DNA of 64,000 nt, taken from positions 124,001-188,000 of the forward strand of contig NZ_JACVMX010000005.1 of assembly GCF_014530035.1 (NCBI RefSeq), given 5' to 3'. The notes beneath the pieces were generated by a model. The model saw only the letters and a program-made list of their open reading frames with translations. It was not told the origin of the DNA and did not search any database. Source of the DNA: Leucobacter sp. cx-328 (GTDB lineage: Bacteria > Actinomycetota > Actinomycetes > Actinomycetales > Microbacteriaceae). How positions within the stretch are numbered: position 1 is the stretch's first letter; each line of letters opens with the position of its first letter. A program made the position numbers and the translations under genes. Below, piece by piece: positions 26,678 to 34,677 of this stretch.

Positions 26678-27454
26678 CTACTTCGTTTCCTCGAGCTTCG
26701 CGTCGATCGCGGCCCGGAAGGTCTCGATCGTTTGCGCACCGCTGAGCGGGCTCGCGCAGTCACTCAGCGCGAAGAACGGAACTCCAGATACGCCAAGCTG
26801 CTGTGATTCAGCGGTTGACTCACGCACAGCGTCTTCGTGAGTGCCTTCCGCCACGGCCTGATCAAATGCGTCCAAGTCAGCCACACCGGCTGCTTTCGCG
26901 AGCGCAGTCAGGTCAGCGTCGCTGAGCGCGGCGTTGTCTGTGGCCCCCTGGTGCTCGTAGACCCCGTCGAGGAATTCAAAGTACTTGCCTTGCACGCCAG
27001 CTGCTCGCGCTGCACCAGCAATCTTGACTGATTCTTCGCCACCGACAAGGGCTGCATCATGGATCTCGATGCGCACCTTGCCGGTGTCAACGTACTCCTT
27101 GATGAGTTCGGGCATCGTCTCTCGGGTGTACTTGCCACACCACGGACAACGGAAGTCGGTCCATTCATGCATGACGACTGGCGCATCGATGTCACCGATA
27201 GCCATGAAATCGTCGGGATCGCGTCGGTCTTTGACAGGGCAGTTTGCAGCGCCTTCAGCGGCGTCAGCAGTGCCGGAGTTCGAACCGTTCGCACCAGCGG
27301 CAGTACTGCCAACGCCGGCACCGCCCTGCCACATCACGCCAATCATGACTGCGGCGACCACTAGGAGAATACCGACAACAACACTCACGAGTCGGGTGCG
27401 ACGGTAACGAAGTTCAAGCTCGGCACGCGACAGCGCGGCAATCGGGGTTCCCAT
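26678..27454 (-). CDS. DsbA/DsbG-like thioredoxin-fold protein, membrane-anchored
   Basis: A 258-residue protein with an N-terminal membrane helix (about 22-42), a Gly/Ser/Ala-rich linker (43-70) and a DsbA-like domain. The active site is Cys103-Pro-Trp-Cys106 in WTDFRCPWCGKYT and the cis-proline loop is GVSGVPFF near 222. Two further cysteines lie in ANCPVKD and SDCASP. It would make or rearrange disulfides outside the membrane, with CcdA supplying electrons. Its ATG overlaps the hisC stop (TAATG), so it is coupled to the histidine operon, which is an unusual place for it. Confidence 0.9.
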   Translation of the reverse strand: MGTPIAALSRAELELRYRRTRLVSVVVGILLVVAAVMIGVMWQGGAGVGSTAAGANGSNSGTADAAEGAANCPVKDRRDPDDFMAIGDIDAPVVMHEWTDFRCPWCGKYTRETMPELIKEYVDTGKVRIEIHDAALVGGEESVKIAGAARAAGVQGKYFEFLDGVYEHQGATDNAALSDADLTALAKAAGVADLDAFDQAVAEGTHEDAVRESTAESQQLGVSGVPFFALSDCASPLSGAQTIETFRAAIDAKLEETK

Positions 27455-28545
27455 TATGCGGTCACTCCAACCTCTGCGGTGATTTCACGGATCGCATCGA
27501 TGACTTGCGTGGTCTCGTCAGGGGTACCTGCCGTGATACGGAGGTGACCGTCGATTCCGAGGTTACGCACGAGGATGCCACGGGCGAAGAGCGCTTCGAA
27601 CATGGCAGCCGGGTCGACGAAGCCGCCGACAAGCACAAAGTTCGCACCTGACTCGTGCACGCGGTAGCCCATCGCAGCGAGCTCGGCTTGGAGACGATCT
27701 CGCTCATCACGGATCGCGTCAACGGTCGAGAGCATCGTCGCGGCGTGACGTAGCGCGGTGGTAGCAGCCGCTTGAGTGAGCGCTGAGAGGTGGTACGGCA
27801 GGCGGACGAGGCGAAGCGCGTCGATGACGGCCGGGTCAGCCGCGAGGTAGCCAAGGCGAACACCAGCGAACGCAAAGGCCTTGCTCATGGTGCGCGATAC
27901 AAGCAGACGGTGACGACCGGGAAGCAGTTCAACCGCGGTCGGGTTCTCGTCGTCGAACTCGTGGTAAGCCTCATCAACGATGAGGATGCCGTCAAAAGCA
28001 TCGTAGGCCGCGAGGATCGTCTCGCGGGTAAGCGGCGTACCTGTGGGGTTGTTCGGGCCACAGATGATCGCGATGTCGGGCTTGTGCTCGGCAAGCGCGG
28101 CAGCAACATGCTCAGGCGTGAGTGCGTAGTCAGCGGGACGCGGCACTGCGACCCAACCGGTGTCGGTACCGTCTGCGAGGAGCGGGTACATCGAGTAAGT
28201 CGGGGTGAAGCTCAAGAGCGTACGGCCCGGACCACCGAATGCCTGCAATACCTGCTGCAGCACCTCGTTCGAGCCATTTGCCGCCCACACCTGTTCACAG
28301 GTGAGGTCATGTCCGAGGTACTTTGCGAGCTCCGTTCGGAGCTCGGTTGCCTCGCGGTCGGGGTAGCGGTTCACCCCTCTCACTGCCTCAGCGAGTGAAG
28401 TAACAATGTCTGCGAGCACCTCCTCCGAAATCGGATGGGTGTTCTCGTTCACGTTCAGGCTCACGGGAACCGGGTCCTGGGGAGCGCCGTACGGCATCTT
28501 GCCCACGAGGTTTGATCGGAGAGGGAGATCGCTGAGTTTAGCCAC
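27454..28545 (-). CDS. hisC: Histidinol-phosphate aminotransferase
   Basis: A 363-residue fold-type I PLP aminotransferase that converts imidazole acetol phosphate to histidinol phosphate. NVNENTHPISEEV near the N-terminus, ICGPNNPTGTPL (about 158-169), the aspartate in LIVDEAYHEF and the PLP lysine in SRTMSKAFAFAGVRLGY (about residue 222) are visible. The GTG start at 28545 begins the conserved MAKLSDLPLRSNL. No hisD precedes it; the neighbour upstream is the LysM gene. It is first in a unit hisC-dsbA-ccdA-hisB-hisH-priA. Confidence 0.95.
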   Translation of the reverse strand: MAKLSDLPLRSNLVGKMPYGAPQDPVPVSLNVNENTHPISEEVLADIVTSLAEAVRGVNRYPDREATELRTELAKYLGHDLTCEQVWAANGSNEVLQQVLQAFGGPGRTLLSFTPTYSMYPLLADGTDTGWVAVPRPADYALTPEHVAAALAEHKPDIAIICGPNNPTGTPLTRETILAAYDAFDGILIVDEAYHEFDDENPTAVELLPGRHRLLVSRTMSKAFAFAGVRLGYLAADPAVIDALRLVRLPYHLSALTQAAATTALRHAATMLSTVDAIRDERDRLQAELAAMGYRVHESGANFVLVGGFVDPAAMFEALFARGILVRNLGIDGHLRITAGTPDETTQVIDAIREITAEVGVTA

Positions 28546-28565
28546 GTCGCTCAGTCTAGCGACGG

Positions 28566-28583
28566 CAGGCGAACGATCGCCTG
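28566..28583 (-). terminator. Hairpin after the LysM gene (possible terminator)
   Basis: CAGGCGA, ACGA, TCGCCTG: a perfect 7-base stem with a 4-base loop in the 59-base gap between the LysM gene stop and the hisC start. Confidence 0.5.
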
Positions 28584-28604
28584 GGTGTTACGGGAACTGA
28601 GCGC

Positions 28605-29036
28605 CTATTCACCGGCGCTGTAGCGAAGCGGAATTGCGATCGCGTCGCCGACCTGAATGTCAGCTGTGGGCAGCTGGTTCAGGCGAGCAAGTTCAGCAAC
28701 CAAATCGCGAGGGTCGGCCTGCGGGTCGATCTTCTCTGCAATTGACCAGAGCGAGGCACCGGGCGCAGCAACCACGTACGTGAACTCCTGCTCACTATTG
28801 GCAAGCGTTGCCTGGGCACTCGGAGCCGACATAAGTGCGGCCACCGCCAGCGCTACTGCGAACAGCATGGTGCCCAGCGCACCGAACACTGCGCGGCCGC
28901 GACGGGTGAGACGAATCTTCATTGCGCCCTGCGCAGACTCGCGCTGCGCAACCGCTGCGGCAGGCGCGAGACGCTGCATTGCGTCGAACTGCTCGTTCAT
29001 GAAAGTCACTGCGGGAGTCATGGTGTTAGTAGTCAC
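28605..29036 (-). CDS. LysM-domain protein, probable SOS-linked cell-division inhibitor
   Basis: A 143-residue protein with a basic cytoplasmic N-terminus, one membrane helix (about 53-74: [19 protein letters not shown]) and a C-terminal LysM domain (about 87-138, [20 protein letters not shown]...VGDAIAIPL). The GTG start at 29036 has GGAGGA 8 bases upstream; an in-frame ATG at 29090 lies too far upstream. Position and domain order match Rv2719c (ChiZ) of Mycobacterium and have the same role and position as DivS of Corynebacterium, both divergent from lexA, damage-induced and able to block division. Similar function is inferred; no catalytic domain is present. Confidence 0.85.
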   Translation of the reverse strand: MTTNTMTPAVTFMNEQFDAMQRLAPAAAVAQRESAQGAMKIRLTRRGRAVFGALGTMLFAVALAVAALMSAPSAQATLANSEQEFTYVVAAPGASLWSIAEKIDPQADPRDLVAELARLNQLPTADIQVGDAIAIPLRYSAGE

Positions 29037-29112
29037 GAGCTCTTCCTCCAAAAATCGGGAGTTCAGGAGCGCCTCTTTTCGAATCTTCACGAAGCGCGTT
29101 CGAACATCTCTT

Positions 29113-29128
29113 TCGAATATATCTTCGA
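29113..29128. promoter_or_regulatory. SOS box 1 (LexA site) near the LysM gene
   Basis: TCGAATATATCTTCGA matches the actinobacterial TCGAAC-N4-GTTCGA consensus at 10 of 12 fixed positions. It lies 77 bases upstream of the LysM gene. An overlapping CGAAGCTTCG palindrome follows, and another imperfect TCGAAC half-site lies at about 29099. Confidence 0.6.
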
Positions 29129-29174
29129 AGCTTCGATTTCACAACTCTCGTTTTCGATATCTTTCAAACGACAC

Positions 29175-29190
29175 TCGAACACATGTTTGT
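29175..29190. promoter_or_regulatory. SOS box 2 (LexA site) near lexA
   Basis: TCGAACACATGTTTGT is almost identical to the strong mycobacterial/corynebacterial LexA site. It lies 130 bases upstream of lexA in the divergent region, consistent with LexA autoregulation. Confidence 0.82.
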
Positions 29191-29319
29191 CAGATATGTA
29201 TTTGGGAGTTAGGGTTTCGAAACAACACCCCCACCAAAACACCCACCACTGACATTCCAAGATTTGCTCGCCCCAAGCGAAGTGAATGCACAGAAGAAGT
29301 GGTTACGAACGGAAGCGCA

Positions 29320-29979
29320 ATGGTCGACGGCACAGCACGCACGAAGCCCCTCACAGAGAAGCAGCGTGCCATCCTCGAGTTCATTTGCCGTTCGGTAGAG
29401 GGTCGCGGTTACCCGCCAAGTATGCGTGAGATCGGTGACGCCGTTGGCCTGTCGTCGCTTTCCAGCGTGACGCACCAGCTCAGCCGCCTCGAGGTGGCTG
29501 GGTACATTCGACGCGACCCGAATCGCCCCCGCGCATTGGAAATCTTGATCGAACTCGCCGAGACCCGCAGCGCCATGGGCGACGGGCAGTCGACCGAGGT
29601 CGCCGAGACGAGTTTTGTTCCTCTCGTGGGCCAGATTGCAGCGGGTGTTCCGATTACTGCCGACCAGCAGGTCGAAGAGGTCTTCCCGCTCCCCCGCCAG
29701 CTCGTGGGAGACGGCAACCTGTTCATGCTAAAGGTCGTCGGCGACTCAATGATCGATGCCGCGATCTGCGACGGCGACTTCGTTGTCGTCCGTCAGCAGC
29801 GCGAAGCAGAGAACGGCGATATGGTCGCGGCCATGCTCGACGGTGAAGCGACCGTCAAGGTCTTCCGGCGCCGGGACGGCCACACCTGGCTCCTCCCCCG
29901 CAACAGCGCGTTCGAGCCAATCCTTGGCGATCACGCCGAGGTGCTCGGCAAGGTGGTTTCGGTCTTCCGTTCGGTCTGA
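29320..29979 (+). CDS. lexA: LexA repressor, SOS response
   Basis: LexA represses DNA-damage genes and cleaves itself when RecA filaments form. The 219-residue protein has the winged helix domain (about 8-75, [34 protein letters not shown]), the Ala108-Gly109 cleavage bond in GQIAAGVPI, catalytic Ser143 in [15 protein letters not shown] and Lys180 in [10 protein letters not shown]. The frame is open much further upstream, but ATG at 29320 gives the family N-terminus, with GGAAG upstream. It is divergent from the LysM gene with two SOS boxes between. Confidence 0.97.
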   Translation: MVDGTARTKPLTEKQRAILEFICRSVEGRGYPPSMREIGDAVGLSSLSSVTHQLSRLEVAGYIRRDPNRPRALEILIELAETRSAMGDGQSTEVAETSFVPLVGQIAAGVPITADQQVEEVFPLPRQLVGDGNLFMLKVVGDSMIDAAICDGDFVVVRQQREAENGDMVAAMLDGEATVKVFRRRDGHTWLLPRNSAFEPILGDHAEVLGKVVSVFRSV

Positions 29980-29997
29980 TCCGCGCCCCAAAACCTC

Positions 29998-30036
29998 GAA
30001 AAGCGCGACACTGCACTCAGCAGCGTCGCGCTTTTC
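29998..30036. terminator. Bidirectional terminator between lexA and metF
   Basis: GAAAAGCGCGAC (29998-30009) pairs with GTCGCGCTTTTC (30025-30036); CTGC/GCAG extends the stem inside the loop. A and T runs flank it for both directions. Confidence 0.9.
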
Positions 30037-30045
30037 TGTAGATAC

Positions 30046-30960
30046 TTATGCCAGCGGGTCTCGCACGAGCAACCCAAGCTCGCGCAGCACCGTAAGCACC
30101 TGTTCATGGCGATTGAACGTGTACAGGTGAATCGACGGCGCACCACCCGCAATGAGCTCACGTGCGAGTTCGACCGTATGCTCAACGCCAAGTTCTGGCG
30201 CGAACCCGCCAGCTTCCTGCATCGCTTTTTCGAGCGCAGCGGGAGCAGGTTGCCCTGCGAGTTCCGCGACCTTTCGCAGTTGCGCGCTTGTCGAGACCGG
30301 CATAAGGCCAGGCAACACCGGCAGCTTCACACCCTGCGCACGGGCGTCTGCAACGAAGCTCAAGTATTCATCCGCGTGGAAGAACAGTTGGGTAATACCG
30401 AGTGAAGCGCCAGCCTCCTGTTTCGCAAGCAGCCACTCGATATCGGCATTGCGCCCGCGCGACTGGGGGTGCCCATTCGGGTACACCGCGACCGCGGTAC
30501 GACCGACACTCGTGAACGCGGGCCGCGCAGCACGCGCCTCAGCAGCCAGCTCCACGAGTTCGCGCGCTGAGAGCGAACCAGCGACCTCGGTTGACTCCTC
30601 AGTCATCCCACGCGGCGGATCCCCCCGCAGCGCCAAGAAGTCATGAATGCCGGCATCCATGAGGTCGTGAATAATCTGCAGCAGCGAATCACGGTTCTCG
30701 CGAACCGTCGTGAGATGCGCCAGAGGCAGTACATCCGTGTGGGTACGGAGGTACTTCAGCAGGTCAACAGACTCATCTCGATGCGACCCGTTCGCACCGT
30801 ACGTGACAGAAACGAAATCCGGATTCGCGGCTGCGAGGTGCTGCACCGCGTGACCGAGAGCGAGTGCTGCCGCTCCCGTCCGCGCGGGGAAGACCTCAAA
30901 CGAGAATCGCGTCTGGGTAGGCGCGGATCCCGTCAGCAGCGTCGTGTGTTGCACGGTCAT
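30046..30960 (-). CDS. metF: 5,10-methylenetetrahydrofolate reductase
   Basis: MetF reduces methylene-THF to methyl-THF, the methyl donor for methionine synthase. The 304-residue TIM-barrel flavoprotein has SFEVFPARTG (Glu in the active-site strand), VSVTYGANGSHRDES, FLALRGDPPRG and LGITQLFFHADEYL, all family signatures. Its ATG overlaps the stop of the MetE-like gene (ATGA), so it belongs to the metE transcript. It ends at the terminator shared with lexA. Confidence 0.95.
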   Translation of the reverse strand: MTVQHTTLLTGSAPTQTRFSFEVFPARTGAAALALGHAVQHLAAANPDFVSVTYGANGSHRDESVDLLKYLRTHTDVLPLAHLTTVRENRDSLLQIIHDLMDAGIHDFLALRGDPPRGMTEESTEVAGSLSARELVELAAEARAARPAFTSVGRTAVAVYPNGHPQSRGRNADIEWLLAKQEAGASLGITQLFFHADEYLSFVADARAQGVKLPVLPGLMPVSTSAQLRKVAELAGQPAPAALEKAMQEAGGFAPELGVEHTVELARELIAGGAPSIHLYTFNRHEQVLTVLRELGLLVRDPLA

Positions 30961-32151
30961 TGTGCGCCTCCCGCCAGGTGGTCACTCGCCATCTGCGTTC
31001 CGCGTACGCGGGCCGCAACCTTAGCGAATGCGACGTCACGGGCGTAGTCAGGCGACCCGTGACGGGGCTTTTCATCGATGAGGTACGGCGAGAAGCCGCA
31101 ATCATCAGTGGAGCCGAGGAGCTCGGCAGGAATGAAACGGGCAGCGTTCACGAGCTGGTCGCGCACGTGCTCCGCGGTCTCAAGGCGCGGACTCGTCGGG
31201 TCGGTGACGCCGAGCAGCACGCGCGGCTGCTGTCGCCCGGCCCCGGCGAGCGCGGTGAGTTCGCGACCGACGAGGCGCGCAACGCGACCCGGATCTTTCT
31301 CGCTCGCCGCCTGCATGAGGAAATACCCCGCCTCGATCTGAAACAGCTCGGGAATGAGCGCGGCATAGTCGATGTCGGCGCTGTGCGCAGAGTCGTTCGC
31401 GTTTCCGGGACAGGTGTGGACGCCCGTCGCCGCGCTGTTCCGACGTGAGACGGTCAAGCACGGCGTTGATGAGTTCGATGAATCCGCCGAGCGCTGCGGG
31501 GCCTGCCCACGGCGCACGGAGATCCTGGCGAAGCGCGAGTCGTCCCTCAGTGAAATCAATGGACACCCGGCTCGCACCAGCTGCAAAACAGCGCTGAATA
31601 TCTTTGGCGCAGCCAGCCACGATGTCCTCAATAAGCTCGGCACGCACAGAACTACCAGCCTGCTCAGCATGCACCATGAGCGAGAGCATCGACGGCGAGA
31701 TCACAGCTTGTTTCAGGGGCAGGTCAGTGAGTGGGCGGATCGCCGAAACATCGTCTGCGGCCCACCCCTGGAAGCGGAACGGCGGCGCCGAAATCGACGG
31801 CACCACACGGTGATGACCGTCAGCGAACACAGCAAACACCGGCCCCTCATCCAGATCATCTGCGCCGAGCGGGTAGCTCGCGAAGCTCTGGCGGCGCTGC
31901 TCACCGTCACTCACGATGGGCGAGCCCGTCGCGATGAGCCGATCAAGGGTGTCTCGGACAGCGGCGTCTTGGATCCGCGCAAATTCGTCGCGCGCAAGCA
32001 CACCGATCTCGAGATCGAGTACGGCAGCTTGGAGCGCAGCAGGGCGAGGCAACGAGCCCACCTGCTCGGTCGGGAGCGTCCCGGCCTCCCAGGGACGCCC
32101 AGCTGGGGCAGCGGCATTCACTGCCCCAGCTGGAATATCGTTGGTGCTCAA
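30957..32151 (-). pseudogene. Short MetE-like (cobalamin-independent methionine synthase family) gene with a frameshift
   Basis: Two overlapping frames together encode one MetE C-terminal-domain protein of about 397 residues. The first half runs from the TTG at 32151 (MSTNDIPAGA..., GGAG 6 bases upstream) to about LDRLTSEQRGDG; the second continues as GVHTCPGNANDSAHSADIDYAALIPELF to the stop at 30957. The frames join if one base of the CCC at 31423-31425 (GGG on the coding strand) is removed. Zinc ligands of the family are present: His and Cys in GVHTCPG, Glu in QAASEKD, Cys in TDDCGF. Everything else is intact, so this is a very recent mutation, a sequencing error, or slippage. It is coupled to metE (1-base gap) and metF (ATGA overlap). 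Confidence 0.85.
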
Positions 32152-32152
32152 T

Positions 32153-34468
32153 TTAGGCTCCGCGCACTGCCTTCGCAGCTGCGACGAGGTTGCTCAGGCT
32201 GGCAACGGTCTCGTCGTAACCACGGGTCTTCAGACCGCAGTCGGGGTTCACCCAGAGCTGCTTGCCGGGGATGTGCTCGGCAGCGATACGGATGAGCTCG
32301 GTCTGCTCCTCGATGCTCGGCACGCGCGGCGAGTGGATGTCGTAGACACCGGGGCCGATGCCGCGCCTGTAGCCGTGATCACCGAGCGGTACGACGACGT
32401 CCATGCGGCTGCGCGCGGCCTCGATCGAGGTGACGTCTGCGTCGAGGCCGTCAACGGCATCGATGATCTCACCGAACTCCGAGTAGCAGAGGTGCGTGTG
32501 GATCTGCACCTCAGGAGCAGCGCCAGCGGTCGCAAGGCGGAACGAGCCGACCGACCAGTCAAGGTACGCAGCCTGGCGATCCGCGTCCAAGGGAAGGAGC
32601 TCGCGCAGTGCGGGCTCATCGACCTGGACAATCTTGATGCCGGCGGCAACGAGATCGTCGATCTCATCGCGCAGCGAGAGCGCAACCTGGTTCGCGGTGT
32701 CTGCGAGCGGCTGATCGTCACGCACGAACGACCACGCGAGGATCGTCACGGGCCCGGTGAGCATGCCCTTCACGAAGTGATCGGTGAGTGACTGCGCGTA
32801 GCTGCTCCACGCGACGGTGATGGGTGCGGGACGTGACACGTCACCCCAGAGGATCGAGGGGCGGGTCGCGCGCGTGCCGTACGACTGCACCCAGCCGTTC
32901 TCAGTCACCGAGAAACCGTCGAGGTTTTCAGCGAAGTACTGCACCATGTCGTTGCGCTCAGCCTCGCCGTGCACGAGCACGTCCAGGCCGATCTCTTCCT
33001 GGAGCTTCACGACCGAACCGATCTCAGCGCGCAGGAACTCATCATACGCAGCACCATCGATCTCCCCGCGGTTGAACGATGCACGTGCCTTGCGGATCTC
33101 AGTGGTCTGCGGGAACGAACCAATCGTGGTCGTTGCGAGCTCAGGGATGCCAAGTGCGAGCTGCGCTGCACGGCGATCTTCTTCCGACGCGCGATCGCGG
33201 TCTGCGGCGGTCACTGCACCGGTACGGGCGCGGATCGCGTCAACGCGTACACCAGGCGCCGAGGCGCGGTCAGCGAGTACGCGGTCGACTTCTGCGAGCT
33301 CAGCTTCGATTGCAGCTGCACCCTCGGTGAGTCCCTTCGCGAGGACAACGACCTGCTCGACCTTCTGATCAGCGAATGCGAGCCACGACTTCAGGCGTGC
33401 ATCGAGCTTCGACTCAGCAGCGACATCGTGCGGGACGTGCTGCAGGTTGTTTGAGGTGCCAATGACGGTGTTCACGCCAGCGCGCTGGGCGGTCTCGGTC
33501 TGTTCGAATGCCGCGCGGAGGTCCGTGCGCCAGATGTTGCGGCCATCAACAACGCCGGCAACGAACTGCTTGCCCTCGAACGCCGATGCGAACGTGCCGT
33601 CAGCGAGGGCTGCTGCGGGAAGGGATCCGCGCACAAGGTCTGCGTGGACGGCCTCGACCGGGAGCTTGCCCAGTGCGACGAGTGCGTCAGCCGCATTGCC
33701 GTACGGGGTCGTGAGGAGGATGCTCGGTCGGTTTGCCACTGCGCCGAGCTGCTCGTACGCCTGCTCGATGAGGGCAAGGGTGGCCTTGCGATCGCCGGGC
33801 ACCGAGTCAGAGACGAGTGCGGGTTCATCAAACTGCACCCAGGTTGCGCCAGCTGCGGCGAGCGCCTCAAGCAACTCAGCGTAGACAGCGACGACGTCAG
33901 CAAGGCGGCTGACCGGGTTGAAGTCTGCAGCTGCGTCATCTGCGGCCTTCGCCAGGAGCAGGTAGGTGACCGGGCCGACAAGCACGGGGCGGGTTTCAAT
34001 GCCCTGCGCCTGTGCTTCGCGAACCTGTTCGACGAGTGCTGTGGGGTGCGCGGCGAACGCGGTGTGCTCCGAGATCTCGGGGACCGAGAAGTGGTAGTTG
34101 GTGTCGAACCACTTGGTCATCTCGAGCGGCTGGTGCTCTGCGTTTCCGCGAGCAAGCGTGAAGTAGACGTCGAGGTCGTTACCCTCGATCGCGCCGAAGC
34201 GGGCCGGAATCGCACCAAGCGCGAGGGTCGCGTCAAGTACCTGGTCGTAGAAGCTGAAGCTCTCAGGAACAGCTCCGCCGGCTGCGGGGAGGCCGAGCTC
34301 AACCAGGCGTGCGCGGGTTGTCGCGCGGAGAGCTGCTGCGCGAGTGCGGAGCTCAGCCTGGTCGATGTCGCCCTTCCAGAACGACTCGACCGCGCGCTTG
34401 AGTTCACGTTCGCGGCCGATGCGGGGGTAGCCGAGGATGGTGGCGGTGGGCAGTGCGTGTGCGGTCAT
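32153..34468 (-). CDS. metE: Cobalamin-independent methionine synthase
   Basis: MetE transfers a methyl group from methyltetrahydropteroyl-triglutamate to homocysteine. The 771-residue protein has the usual two barrels: the N-terminal half begins ATILGYPRIGRERELKRAVESFWKG, the C-terminal half has TTIGSFPQT near 455. Zinc ligands are in IHTHLCYSEFGEI (His, Cys), a following Glu, and Cys in WVNPDCGLKTR near the end. ATG at 34468 has an AAAGGA ribosome binding site. It heads a metE, MetE-like, metF transcript. A promoter and a roughly 95-base leader with a hairpin lie upstream. Confidence 0.97.
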   Translation of the reverse strand: MTAHALPTATILGYPRIGRERELKRAVESFWKGDIDQAELRTRAAALRATTRARLVELGLPAAGGAVPESFSFYDQVLDATLALGAIPARFGAIEGNDLDVYFTLARGNAEHQPLEMTKWFDTNYHFSVPEISEHTAFAAHPTALVEQVREAQAQGIETRPVLVGPVTYLLLAKAADDAAADFNPVSRLADVVAVYAELLEALAAAGATWVQFDEPALVSDSVPGDRKATLALIEQAYEQLGAVANRPSILLTTPYGNAADALVALGKLPVEAVHADLVRGSLPAAALADGTFASAFEGKQFVAGVVDGRNIWRTDLRAAFEQTETAQRAGVNTVIGTSNNLQHVPHDVAAESKLDARLKSWLAFADQKVEQVVVLAKGLTEGAAAIEAELAEVDRVLADRASAPGVRVDAIRARTGAVTAADRDRASEEDRRAAQLALGIPELATTTIGSFPQTTEIRKARASFNRGEIDGAAYDEFLRAEIGSVVKLQEEIGLDVLVHGEAERNDMVQYFAENLDGFSVTENGWVQSYGTRATRPSILWGDVSRPAPITVAWSSYAQSLTDHFVKGMLTGPVTILAWSFVRDDQPLADTANQVALSLRDEIDDLVAAGIKIVQVDEPALRELLPLDADRQAAYLDWSVGSFRLATAGAAPEVQIHTHLCYSEFGEIIDAVDGLDADVTSIEAARSRMDVVVPLGDHGYRRGIGPGVYDIHSPRVPSIEEQTELIRIAAEHIPGKQLWVNPDCGLKTRGYDETVASLSNLVAAAKAVRGA

Positions 34469-34571
34469 GGTGACTTCCTTTAAGTAGAACTCAAGGATTG
34501 GACCGCCGCTGCATCGCGAGGCCCTCCCCGTGGAACGCTTACACGCTAACTTCGGGGTGTCACATGACGCA

Positions 34572-34600
34572 CGAATATTTCGCTATATGAATAACGTGAA
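34572..34600 (-). promoter_or_regulatory. Candidate metE promoter
   Basis: On the minus strand TTCACG, 17 bases, TATTCG in an AT-rich stretch directly after the hflX terminator. The expected leader of about 95 bases holds a CCCCG/CGGGG hairpin (34526-34530 with 34553-34557). It does not match the cobalamin or SAM riboswitch cores I know. Confidence 0.4.
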
Positions 34601-34605
34601 CTTAT

Positions 34606-34641
34606 GCAATAACCCCGCCTTATGGGTGACGGGGTTATTGC
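34606..34641 (-). terminator. Terminator of hflX
   Basis: GCAATAACCCCG (34606-34617) pairs with CGGGGTTATTGC (34630-34641), 12 bases, loop of 12. It starts 37 bases after the hflX stop and lies upstream of the metE promoter. Confidence 0.85.
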
Positions 34642-34677
34642 GGACTGCTTATAGGGTCGGCGCTTGCCGGATGCTGC

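Noticed and set aside
28657-29319. N-terminal extension of the lexA frame by about 220 codons
   Set aside because: It runs antisense through the LysM gene and the SOS boxes; the family start is the ATG at 29320.
34469-34560. A cobalamin or SAM riboswitch in the metE leader
   Set aside because: Only a simple CCCCG/CGGGG hairpin is visible and no conserved riboswitch core could be matched.
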